Source: Nothophaeocryptopus gaeumannii (lineage: Eukaryota; Ascomycota; Dothideomycetes; Mycosphaerellales; Mycosphaerellaceae). Taken from it: 64,000 bases of DNA. The position numbers and the translations under genes were made by a program. The stretch lies in the NCBI GenBank assembly GCA_031771865.1, contig JASISA010000023.1, positions 1,736,001 through 1,800,000 of the forward strand, given 5' to 3'. Position 1 is the stretch's first letter; each line of letters starts with the position of its first letter. Below are positions 31,855 through 41,208 of this stretch, piece by piece. The notes below the pieces were generated by a model, which saw nothing but the letters and a program-made list of their open reading frames with translations, ran no database searches and had not been told where the DNA came from.

Positions 31855-33001
31855 TCATACACTTTCAACACATCTTTGCGAGGAGCTGACAACGTCGTTG
31901 AAGTGAGAGGCTCGCCGATCACACCACGCGAGCGGAGCGAGGGCGTGGGAAAGCCATGCTACCAGAGCCTCGAGGTTGCCCAAAAGGCCTTGTGCTTGTT
32001 CGAAGGCGCCGCACTCCTCTAGCACGCGCTTGATGGATTGAAAAAGGGGTACCCATTCGGCGCAGGCATTGATAGTTCCCACACCCTAGTCATCTGGCAC
32101 AGCCTGTCAATAATCATTCGTAATTCCACATCGTTCCAACTTACAATAGGACTTCGGCCAAGTTTGGACTAGTGTCTGCATCTGCGCCACAAAGGCAGGC
32201 CCTGTAGCTGGTACTCTTTTGCTGGCTCCTGCGGTTTTTCGTGTGTGTACTCGCCGTACAGAGTTCACCGTCGGGGGCGAGAACTGTATTTCTAAGCCAG
32301 ACATCCCTGGCTCGTCTTCGTCGCTCAAGATTCAGCACGAGGTTGTCATGATGTTGTTCGCAGAACCACACTCTAGCATGCTGTGTCTGTTGAGTGACTG
32401 GCCGGACAGGAGGCTGGACACGCGCAAGCGGATGACCAGGAGGTGGAGGAGGCTGCCCGGTCAGCCCAGACCAGCCAATGTTTTTGATACATGTGCATTC
32501 ATTCCATGGGTAGTCTTACATGAAGCGTGTATTAGGATTTGTTGGTGCTATGCCAGCGTTGAAGTTTCTAATATTCCGGTCGAATCTTTCTTGATGGATG
32601 CGCTCGCAAAGTTTGCATAATCTCGTGCAAAAGGCTTCGAAGTTTTGCGTAGGAGGTCCAATTGTATTCCCGGCGACTGGAGGGTTTGGCCACGGAGCAG
32701 TCGCGGGGTCTCCTGAGGAGAACGCAGTCCCATCAGGCCTGCCTTACGGTGGATTCTTGGAGATGTTCTGATACACTTGCTGCGCTAATAGGTGCGCATG
32801 ACTGGCGTCATAGCATGCTCCGTAGGTTGTGAGAATTCCAGCATGGAAAGCTCCGACTGTATCTGCGCATCGTTTCTGATGCCAGTGGTTGCTAGCAGGG
32901 GCCGGTTGGAAGGTGTTGCTGGTGCAAGCCGCTGCTGCCAGGCCGTTCCGCATGCCGTCGTGGCACGGCGTGTGCCCTGCTGGTATCGCTGCTGCTGCCA
33001 T
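31855..33001 (-). pseudogene. decayed multi-exon gene, unknown function
   Basis: Coding-like pieces in order on minus: an Ala/His-rich start (MAAAAIPAGHTPCHDGMRNG) ending with AHLLAQQVYQNISKNPP, then TAA at 32744-32746, then in the same frame GRPDGTAFSSGDPATAPWPN and a Cys pair in FCTRLCKLCERIHQERFD. A GTAAGA donor near 32519 and a later GTAAGT intron (about 32101-32146) separate further pieces: VWFCEQHHDNLVLNLERRRR and, after another 1-base disagreement, INACAEWVPLFQSIKRVLEE and LLGNLEALVAWLSHALAP. The cysteine pairs suggest metal binding. Whether this and the next locus on its 3' side were one gene is unclear. Confidence 0.4.
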
Positions 33002-33557
33002 TGTGAGGTATATTGAGGTATCGGAAGACACGCAAGCTAGCGGGCATGGTGAGAAACCAGGTCATTGTAACAGATCGCTCTGGTGTGAAAAAGGAACAAA
33101 GGCAGCCCCCGGATACGTATAGTCCGGAACGAGAACAACCAGTATTGAGCGGAACAAAGACGCCGTACATGACAATATTCCTACCGTGCCAATGGCCTTG
33201 TATAGGCATTCATCGCGACAGGGTGCGGATCGTGAGAAGACATAATGATCTTGAAGAGACGAGCTGGGCAGGTCTGGCTTTGGTATTCGAGCCTTGTGTC
33301 AGCAATTGAAGCTCTAGTCCGAGCGTGGTCGACGTAGTAATTAAGGCGAACGGCATGTAGCGGGCGCAAGAGCGGTTGGGCAGTATTGTTGCGTTGTGAT
33401 AGAGGACAAGAGGATTGTTGAAGGGAAGTCGACGTGAGGTTAATCGTCCTGGCCCGTGCACCTGCCCTGACGTCACGCACTGAGCTCACAGTCTCGCGAC
33501 AACAAAATCACGACAGCGAATTCCCAATAGTATCCAACTTCGGTCAACCTAACAAAC
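33002..33557. other. divergent gap
   Basis: Between the start of the decayed gene (-) and the thioredoxin-like gene (+). Nothing else recognised. Confidence 0.3.
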
Positions 33558-34091
33558 ATGCGCGCGAACACTCTCTGGACCGCTCTCCGAACCCAGCGCC
33601 TCACCATCCCAATAATCCGCCAATTCTCCTCACCCTCCACTTTGCTCGCAAAGAACCGCATCTGGCCCTCCCGAATCCGCAACGAACCCGACCTCCACTC
33701 CCTCCTCCTCAGCAGCGCCAGCACACGCATCCCCCTCATAACCCTCTGGATCACAACCTGGTGTCGACACTGCGAAGAAGTTTCACCAATAATCCAAGAG
33801 CTAATCTCGAAAGAAGGAGTAGGCGAATCGCAAGGAGCGGTTTCGTTCGTGGAGGTCGAGATGGACAGTCCTGATCTCGGAGGAGTTGGAGGAGTGGCGC
33901 AGCGGTATGGGATCAACAGTATGCCGACATTATTGGCTTTCGATCGACAGGAGCCGCAGTTGGAGACGAAGTTGAGCAAGGTAGCTGATATGAAGGACAA
34001 GGAGTTTATGAAGAGGTGGATTGAGACTGAGGCTGCTAGACATGGGGATGGCGGTGCTGGTGGGAGGTTCTTTGGGTTGTTTGGGAGATGA
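33558..34091 (+). CDS. thioredoxin-like protein, probably mitochondrial
   Basis: Single exon, 177 residues. N-terminus MRANTLWTALRTQRLTIPII is basic, hydroxylated and lacks acids, as in mitochondrial presequences. Thioredoxin fold follows with ITLWITTWCRHCEEVSPII: the active-site CxxC is C69-R-H-C72, instead of the usual CGPC. The cis-proline loop NSMPTLLAF lies further on, followed by a lysine-rich helix and a glycine-rich end. CRHC is unusual; it is not the CPHC of DsbA either. Likely a redox protein of the matrix or intermembrane space; substrate unknown. Confidence 0.78.
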   Translation: MRANTLWTALRTQRLTIPIIRQFSSPSTLLAKNRIWPSRIRNEPDLHSLLLSSASTRIPLITLWITTWCRHCEEVSPIIQELISKEGVGESQGAVSFVEVEMDSPDLGGVGGVAQRYGINSMPTLLAFDRQEPQLETKLSKVADMKDKEFMKRWIETEAARHGDGGAGGRFFGLFGR

Positions 34092-34127
34092 GGGCCAGGC
34101 ACGTCGAATCGAGGATGAGAGACAATA

Positions 34128-34626
34128 TTGCACTGGGCGAAGGCTGTCCCTGCAAACCAGTGGAAAGATAAGGGGGCAAGAGACCGCCGTCGAGAACAAG
34201 GATTTCGAAGCCATCGCGACTTTGATCAGCTTATCGCGAGCCTTGAGAACTGCTCGCGAGCCTTGCGAAACTTGTCTCCTGCAGTCGATGCTGGAGAGGA
34301 TCAGGTGCCAGACTGAACATGCTCTGCCGATCCAACTACAGGAGACACATTCGACAGGCAACACTGCTCGTATGATCACGCTCCAAAGGTGTCTCTGCTG
34401 AATGAAAGCATCAGTGTCCGCAAAATGGCAGCAGGCAACTAAGATAGATTTCCTGGATGGGCTCTTGGGCCCTTTGAGCATACCGATCCAAGGATCAGCT
34501 TCTTGGTCGCCAGCTATCGACCCATTCGACATAGAGAGCAGTCGACAGCGAGAGCAGCGCCGAGACGACAGGGACTGTTCAAGGGGTTGTATGGGAGGAT
34601 ATTTGCGAGAGCTGAAGCCGAAATAA
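34128..34626 (+). pseudogene. possible degenerate coding remnant
   Basis: One frame carries protein-like sequence interrupted twice: FRSHRDFDQLIASLENCSRA up to a TGA at 34314-34316, then SYDHAPKVSLLNESISVRKM up to a TAA at 34440-34442, then DRFPGWALGPFEHTDPRISF and the basic GLFKGLYGRIFARAEAEIRR. Both stops fit loss of CGA/CAA codons. No start codon in frame and no family resemblance, so this may also be chance. It follows the thioredoxin-like gene, whose frame ends cleanly before it. Confidence 0.28.
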
Positions 34627-34801
34627 GACGCGAATCAAGATGCACTATAGTGTGTATATACCTTTATACGATGCTCTTTCCGACGAAAAGACCCACTTTG
34701 CTCCTTTGCCCTTTCGAACAATTAAGCCATAACCCAAATCGCACTTCAGATGCGATGTTGACTCTCAGTAAGAAACCATGCTTCCAGATCGAGCACTTCT
34801 C

Positions 34802-36217
34802 TTAGCGTCTACCACCCCCGAACTTCCTCGTGGCCTCCAGGATCTTGACCGCAATGCCTCCAGGCGTTCGCACTTCAACCATCGCCCTGCCTTCCTGGCC
34901 TCCGTCGCGATCGGCACGAGTGTAGCGCGCCTCAGCCATCTCGTGCTCACGACGTCGACCGACAGCGGACTCGCCAGTCCGCATGCCACGTCGACCCTCA
35001 CGTCTGTCTTCACGGTACTCCTCGATGCTGGGTAATTTGCCAGGCAAATCATATGGAGCCACGCGATCGTCGTAGCCAGACTCATCATAGACCTCCATCT
35101 CCTCTTCCTCTTCATAGACAGGCCGGATGGTACTGCCTCTCTCACTCTCTTCCTCGATGCGGATCAACCCCTGAGAAACACTATCCCCGTTCCTGCTGCG
35201 CCGCTCATAGTAGAAGGGACGAGAGCACTGCTCGCGCTCACGCCAATCCTGACCTGCGAGAAGAGGGGCTGGCAGTGGTGGCGGGGCGCGATGCAAAGCC
35301 GGCATGGAGTAGGATCGCGCCAGCTCGGAAGGCGAAATCTCGCGGTGTGAGCCATGGCGGTAGCGGTAGCGCTCTGGCTCTGGCGGTGGAGCATGGGAAG
35401 TCGAGGGATGACAGGTGCTGCAGCCATGATAGTCGCAAGGCTCGATGGTGGTGCCGCCGCAGGTGTACGCGCGCTCGCTCGAGGGACGTTCGAACTCAGA
35501 AGCGCCATAAGGATCAGTGGAGTACACTGGTTCGTCGTATGGATGATATGAGCCGTCTAACTTCGAGGAGCTGTTGATGTCTTCCGGGATGCGCTCCATC
35601 TCATAAGCGAAAGATCGAGGAGGTCTGACCTCGCTAGCATACAGCTTGACATGGCCGTTCATGTAAGGCTCTTGCCCACGAGAATGCTGGTCGTAACGAT
35701 AGCTCGAGTCGGATGGGCGCGCGTAATGTCGACCAGGAGGAGATGACGGCGGAAGTCCATAATGATAATCCATAGCGGAACTCGATGGCAACTCGTAAGC
35801 ATCACGGTGGCGAGATGAGCTAGGCACCTCGTAGTACGGCGGTGGGCTTGAGGGTGGTGGTGCGTAGACGCTCCTGCTGCTCAAGGGTGGCGACTGGGTG
35901 TAGAGACGGTTGCTACTGCCATTGCCACGGTTGTTATGGTCGAGCACATATTCTGAGTTGGTGCTTCTGCTCCCAGCTGTCGAGACAGGGACGCGCGAAG
36001 GCCAGGGCGCATCGGTCGAGGTGTTTGATGGAGGTGCGTAGGCGGCTGTGGCGTAATCTGGAATCGCACGCTGCTCGCGGTAGCGGGCATAGTGAGCTGG
36101 CGGCCATGGCGAGTACATCGTGCGCAAATCAGTGCGAGGCGAACGCTCGTATGTCTCTGGGTTGCGGTGCAGGCGGCGGGCTGAACCCGAGGTGGCGTAT
36201 CGTGGCTCGCTCGGCAT
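34802..36217 (-). CDS. large disordered hypothetical protein
   Basis: Single exon, 471 residues. Low-complexity, rich in Ser, Pro, Tyr and Arg, with repeated SSPP/PPSSPP patches, many RYR/HYAR-like aromatic-basic clusters and a C-terminal acidic run (EEEEEMEVYDESGYD) followed by arginine-rich helices. One small cluster CGGTTIEPCDYHGCSTCH (about residues 245-265) could bind metal. No known domain. Unbroken length and consistent composition support a real gene; it may be a nuclear or scaffold protein, but nothing shows this directly. Confidence 0.6.
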   Translation of the reverse strand: MPSEPRYATSGSARRLHRNPETYERSPRTDLRTMYSPWPPAHYARYREQRAIPDYATAAYAPPSNTSTDAPWPSRVPVSTAGSRSTNSEYVLDHNNRGNGSSNRLYTQSPPLSSRSVYAPPPSSPPPYYEVPSSSRHRDAYELPSSSAMDYHYGLPPSSPPGRHYARPSDSSYRYDQHSRGQEPYMNGHVKLYASEVRPPRSFAYEMERIPEDINSSSKLDGSYHPYDEPVYSTDPYGASEFERPSSERAYTCGGTTIEPCDYHGCSTCHPSTSHAPPPEPERYRYRHGSHREISPSELARSYSMPALHRAPPPLPAPLLAGQDWREREQCSRPFYYERRSRNGDSVSQGLIRIEEESERGSTIRPVYEEEEEMEVYDESGYDDRVAPYDLPGKLPSIEEYREDRREGRRGMRTGESAVGRRREHEMAEARYTRADRDGGQEGRAMVEVRTPGGIAVKILEATRKFGGGRR

Positions 36218-36977
36218 TGTGTGTATGGATGAAGTCCTGGACAGGATTGGTTTTGAGAGATCCGTCTAAGTCACGGTGCAGCGTTTGCAGATTCTAGCAC
36301 ATCAGCTTGGAGTGATGTTTGAGGGAATTAGAAAGCGTCTGTCTAAATGTGCGGGGCGATGCTTTGAGCGTTGCTCACAGTAACGGACGTTCGTTCATTC
36401 ACTCAGCCTTCAGAATCCTACTTCGCGTAATCCGCCGCGGACCCAAGCAACTACGTTCATCAAACCATTGCCCAGCACAGTTGCAAAGCAGGTTCAGTAC
36501 GGGATTGCGTTTGCCGGGTTGCCACTCATACAAATGTACAAATGGCAGCCCTCTGAGTGCGGCAAATGTCCGAGCTCGAGACACTGCTGCCACCATGAGG
36601 ACTCTAGCAGGTTTCACAGTGTTCTGCCGCCTGCTCGCCCAACCTTCGCTTTCTTCTTCCGTCTGCACCAATCATTGAGAAAAAGAATAGACGTTCACCA
36701 CACACTTTCGCCGAGATGCTGAGATGCCTCGCCGAGTTACTTCGATCTGCCTCAAGCGGCTACCGTGCAAAAGCACCCCGGCTGGAGCTGCAAGCAAGGC
36801 GTCATTGCATGGCTTGCTCCGTGACATCGTTCCGAGACTGTCTCTGCCGCTCGCTGCGGCCTCTCTGGGGTGTCGTTTTTCTCAATGCTGGTCGTCTGTC
36901 CACGTCGTGGATGAGTTCTGAGGTGCTTGGTATCTGCAGGCGTCTCTAACCAATTTGCCTTCCATCGTTGTTGCTTT
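36218..36977. other. intergenic gap
   Basis: Upstream of the disordered protein gene and downstream of the Tim17-like gene, both minus. Short frames only. Confidence 0.35.
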
Positions 36978-37885
36978 TCACTTCTCGGTTGATCTGGGAT
37001 CGACGACAGCCTGCTCCTCCTTCTGCTCGTCCTTGATCGCAGCAATCTTGTCATCAAGAACGGAAATTTCGACTTCTACCTTTAGCATCTTCTCCTTCAG
37101 CATCTCTGCGTACTCTTCGTTCGTCAAGACCTTGAAAGGGGTCCAGCTCTTCTCGCTCATTCGCTGCCAGAATCCTGGTCTGGGTGCTCCCAAATCGCTC
37201 GGTGCGCTCCACTTGCTGTAGGCATACTGACCAGCAGCCCCTAATGTCGACCAGACAATGGCTCCTGGAAGCACGTTCTTTCTCCCTCGAAAGATAAGGC
37301 CTACTGCACCACCAGACAGCCCTCCCGCAAAAGCCGTAGCTTTGATGAGATCTCCTGAAGTCGGAGGATGTTCTTCGGTCGTCCAAGCTTGTATGAGACC
37401 AAGACGGGCAAATGTAAACGTTGTGCCAAGGCCAAAGGTCTGAACCGACGTTGCGGCACCAGACAAGAAAGTTGGCAGACCGCGAACGATACCAACTGCC
37501 CCGCCAAAGAGGAAGCCCACACCAGCTAGATCAATATCAGCATTGGCATGCTGCTTGGCACGAGAACCATCTCCTCAATCCAACAAGCAATAGGCTCGAG
37601 CATTCACCACCCATGGTGCGTTTACTGGGTTCAAGACAATCATATGCAATATGCATCTTCATTCTGGCACGTGACAATCGGGATGGCAAGTGCGGACAAT
37701 AATAGGAGGCTTGTGAAAGACTCACCACACGCAACGCCAACCTTCAATGCCGCTTCCACAGAGCCTGTCAAAGGGTCTTCTGTTGGCCGCCGCTTCTTCA
37801 CCTGCTCCATATCCTTCTGATAACGATCCTTGATGGATCGTGATTGATGGTGAATGACGAAGTGAAGTCCTGAGGACATCGGCAT
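36978..37885 (-). CDS. Tim17/22/23-family membrane protein
   Basis: Exon 1 37726-37885, intron 37526-37725 (200 bases, longer than its neighbours), exon 2 36978-37525; 235 residues. Glycine-rich hydrophobic hairpins such as VACAGVGFLFGGAVGIVRGL, AFAGGLSGGAVGLIFRGRKN and IVWSTLGAAGQYAYSKW fit the Tim17/Tim22/Tim23 superfamily, as in inner-membrane translocases and related proteins such as complex I subunit NDUFA11. The C-terminal ~60 residues form a charged coiled coil (EEYAEMLKEKMLKVEVEISV). Joining the exons keeps both frame and the GG pattern. Mitochondrial location is inferred; the exact member is not identified. Its start is 238 bases from the divergent eIF4B gene. Confidence 0.75.
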
Positions 37886-38123
37886 CTAAAGTTCCGTGCA
37901 CCCTTGCAGAACCATCGGAAAGCCCACTAACTTTGCGGCCCGAACTCGATGATTTTGTGAAGTGAGGGTCTCCAACTACTGAACATTTGCCCAACTTCAC
38001 CGAACGACATCACCAGCGCAACACCTGCGCTCCCGACGACAACTCCCACACAACCTCACCAGCGACTCACCGTCGCTCACCAAATCTAGCGCCGGCAGCA
38101 GACCGACGCACACGACCGCAATC
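37886..38123. promoter_or_regulatory. compact divergent promoter region, Tim17-like / eIF4B
   Basis: 238 bases between the two start codons; must serve both genes. No site assigned. Confidence 0.45.
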
Positions 38124-40147
38124 ATGGGTACGCCCACGCACATACTCGACCCGCGTGGCCAACGACAGTCGCGCTGGGCCGAGGACACCACACTCGAGGC
38201 TGGATAGAAAGGCTAATACGATGCTGCAGCTCCCAAAAAGAAGCAGGAGAAGATGGCCCTGGGCGACTTCCTGACCAACCAATGTACGCACCCCACCACA
38301 TCCGCAGACCGCACCTCGAGCGGAACGCGACTGCAACAGGAGGCTTGAAAGAACGTTGAGAAAGGATATACTGACTATTTGGCATAGCGCTCGGGTCATG
38401 GGCCGATGAGATGGACGCGCAGCCACTGCCATCTGCGCCAGCACCATTCGGCTCACGCGACCGCGGTGATGGACCTGGCGAGCGTCGCGCTTTTACCCAG
38501 CCTGCCTGGGAGTCCGCGCGCTCTGGCGGCGGCGTCGGCGGCGGCATGGGAGATCGCGGTATGGGCGGTGGTATGGGAGGACGAGGCCCAAGCTACGGTG
38601 AGTGTCAAAAATGAGGTGAAGCCTGGATTTCAAGGGCTGACATGTGTAGACCGCCCACGGTTCGAGCGCGAGGCTGTCCCATTCCCAACGAAGCCACCGT
38701 ATACTGCCCACCTTGGCAACCTCGACTACAATGTCACCTCTGCGGATATCGAAGATTTCTTGGCTGATTGCCAGGTCACGACTGTGCGCATCATGGAGGA
38801 CAAAATCGATCGCAAGCCTAAGGGCTTCGGCTACGTCGAATTCGGTTCAGCTGAAGGCCTTCGCCAGGCACTGACCAAGTCTGAGTCCAGCTTCATGGGC
38901 CGCAACATCAAGATTAGTGTAGCTGATCCACGTAAGTCGGCTGAAGAACGCTGAGTACAAGGCTGAGCTAACTGTGCCTAGCGAGAAATGACGCTGCGGG
39001 ATCATCGCGAGATTTCTCCGACTGGAGTCGCAAAGGCCCACTCCCAGATCTCCCTTCCCAAGGTCGGCAACCGTCGAGAGGATTCAGCAGAGGAAACTTC
39101 GACAACATGTCCGACGCCGGCAGCGAGCGTGGTGGTGCTGGAGGCCGCAAGCCAGGCTTCTTCGAGAACGACGGCAAGGTTCGTGATTTCGGCAACTGGG
39201 AGCGCAAGGGTCCTCTGTCTCCAGTCCCAGGCGCCGGTCCCCCTGTAGGCCGTGATGGTGGCAGAATGCGCGAGGCGCGAGAAGGCGGAGCGCCGCCGAG
39301 AGAAGCAAGCGCGGCTTGGGGAGAGGGAAGGTCAGACGCTGGATCCCGACCACCGCGACGAGAATACGAGCGTTCACAAGCACCCGAGCGTGCGCCTACT
39401 GCGGCCGACATGGACAACCAGTGGCGCTCGAAGATGAAGCCAGACGCATCGCCAGCGGCTACGCCTGACGTCTCCACACCCACATCCCCTGCACAGCCCG
39501 AAGCTCTCAAGGAGCGACCGAGGCTTAATTTGGCCAAGCGGACAGTCTCGACCGCCGATCCAACGGAGTCGGCCACGTCATCAGACTCCAAGGCTTCGCC
39601 ATTCGGAGCTGCGCGACCCATCGACACTGCTACTCGTGAGCGCGAAGTTGAAGAGAAGCGTCAACTTGCTGTTCGTGAAAAGAAGGAGACCGACGACAAG
39701 GCTAAGGAAGACAAAGCTACCAAGGACACAGCCCAGAGAGCTGCGCGGGCAGACCGAGCGGATCGCGGCCAGGCTGAAGAGGAGGGAGAGAAAGTCACAT
39801 CTCCGACCAGTGAGCGCCCACCACGCAGCGATCGCAGACTATCGCGGCAACAGCAGAATGCACCTAAAGGCCAGCCGAAGGAGAACGGAGAGGGAGAGCC
39901 TAAGCAGCGACCTAACTTCAGCATCTTGCAACGCGAGGCCGACGAGGCAGCCGACATGGACACTCCCGATGCACCGGCCAACGGTGCCATTGTCGACGAC
40001 AAGGAGGTCAAGCCACAGGAGCCCGTGGTTCCAGTTGGCGCGCCGGCTGAGACGTCTGCCGAGACCCTCGAGGAGGATGGCTGGAGCACTGTCGCGGCGA
40101 AGCCAAAGAACAACCGCCGTGGCGGAAGCCGAGCCATTGCGTCCTAG
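38124..40147 (+). CDS. TIF3: translation initiation factor eIF4B (Tif3-like)
   Basis: RNA-binding cofactor of the eIF4A helicase. Five exons: 38124-38127 (ATGG only), 38230-38283, 38388-38597, 38650-38931, 38982-40147; introns of 102, 104, 52, 50 bases. 571 residues. N-terminus MAPKKKQEKMALGDFLTNQS followed by LGSWADEMD is the typical fungal eIF4B start. A glycine-rich stretch precedes an RRM (about residues 100-178) with RNP1 KGFGYVEF and RNP2-like AHLGNLDYN. The rest is long, charged and repeat-like (RSDAGSRPPRRE, many ERP, ADR blocks), ending with EDGWSTVAAKPKNNRRGGSR. All exon lengths agree in phase. The first coding exon of four bases is notable and easily missed. Confidence 0.92.
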
Positions 40148-40725
40148 GATTTCGTGATTCGCCATTCGGGCCTCTCTCAGCGTCGGTTTCATGCATAGCG
40201 CATACGAAGAATCAAAAGCACTCTCATCGTCACCCTACCACAACGCCTCCGCCTGCCTCTTTCAGCGCATGATCTCTCGGAACACACCTAAATCGGTATG
40301 ATACCCATGCCGACTGGTCGGACGTGCGGAAACCTTTGGCTTTGAATGTATAGCATACTCCCTCCAGCAGCTTGTATTGCTCTCAATGTATAGAGCATAA
40401 TCTCCATTCTCTTGCCATGATGGCGTTCGCGGCGAAATGATGAAGATGGGTGGTCACGACGAAGACAAAATGGGTACTTCTACGGTTTATATGGGCGTTC
40501 TAGCACATGATACTCTTCAGAATATTCGCAGCCGGTAGATGGTGCGAATGAAATGACCAAACGTTCATGAAAGCTTTACATGGATTGTACCTGCCAAGCC
40601 CCCACTTGAAACCGAAAAGATGACTCTGTGACGAGGAGCGAGTATCGGAAGTGACTTGGTTAGCATCGACACATAAGATCCTGTCAGAACCTTGCTGTGT
40701 TACACTCGGGCTGGCTGAAAATTGT
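40148..40725. other. 3' flank of the eIF4B gene
   Basis: No coding frame; probably 3' untranslated region and terminator region. Confidence 0.4.
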
Positions 40726-41136
40726 CTAGGATGTGCAATGAACAGCCAAAGCTGTCACGCCCGCTGGTAGGAGCTCAAGCTGGCGAAAAATAACACCATG
40801 GATCGGCAAGTCCAACCAAACCTCCATCCAGTGCTCTCCTGATAGAGACAGGCCTTGGGACGGCACACACGAGAGAATCCAATCTTGCCCCGCGAATGGA
40901 CAGCCTACAGCATGAAGGTGAGCTAACCTGAGGTCTACAATGCTGCATCTTGCCTGTTGATTTCTGCGATTGGCGCACTCAAGCTTTGGGTACTTCTCAT
41001 TGATTCCTCGCGGATACGACTCGAAGATAGAAGACCATCTCGTCCGACGCTTATACGGTAATCGCGGTTCGTAGTGATCCACCATACATTGAAGATCAGT
41101 CTCTGAAACGCTCACCCAACCAACCCGTCGCGCCAT
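40726..41136 (-). CDS. uncertain hypothetical ORF
   Basis: An open frame of 136 codons from an ATG at 41136 (MARRVGWVSVSETDLQCMVD). No domain or sequence bias of a known family; the N-terminal half looks more protein-like than the C-terminal half. It lies 3' of the broken NLR on the same strand and could be a fragment of neighbouring decayed sequence. May be chance. Confidence 0.22.
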   Translation of the reverse strand: MARRVGWVSVSETDLQCMVDHYEPRLPYKRRTRWSSIFESYPRGINEKYPKLECANRRNQQARCSIVDLRLAHLHAVGCPFAGQDWILSCVPSQGLSLSGEHWMEVWLDLPIHGVIFRQLELLPAGVTALAVHCTS

Positions 41137-41208
41137 CCTCAGACATTCTAACGGCGATCGTTTTCGAATTATTCTGGACTTCGGACTTGGTGGATTGAGT
41201 TTGGCTGG

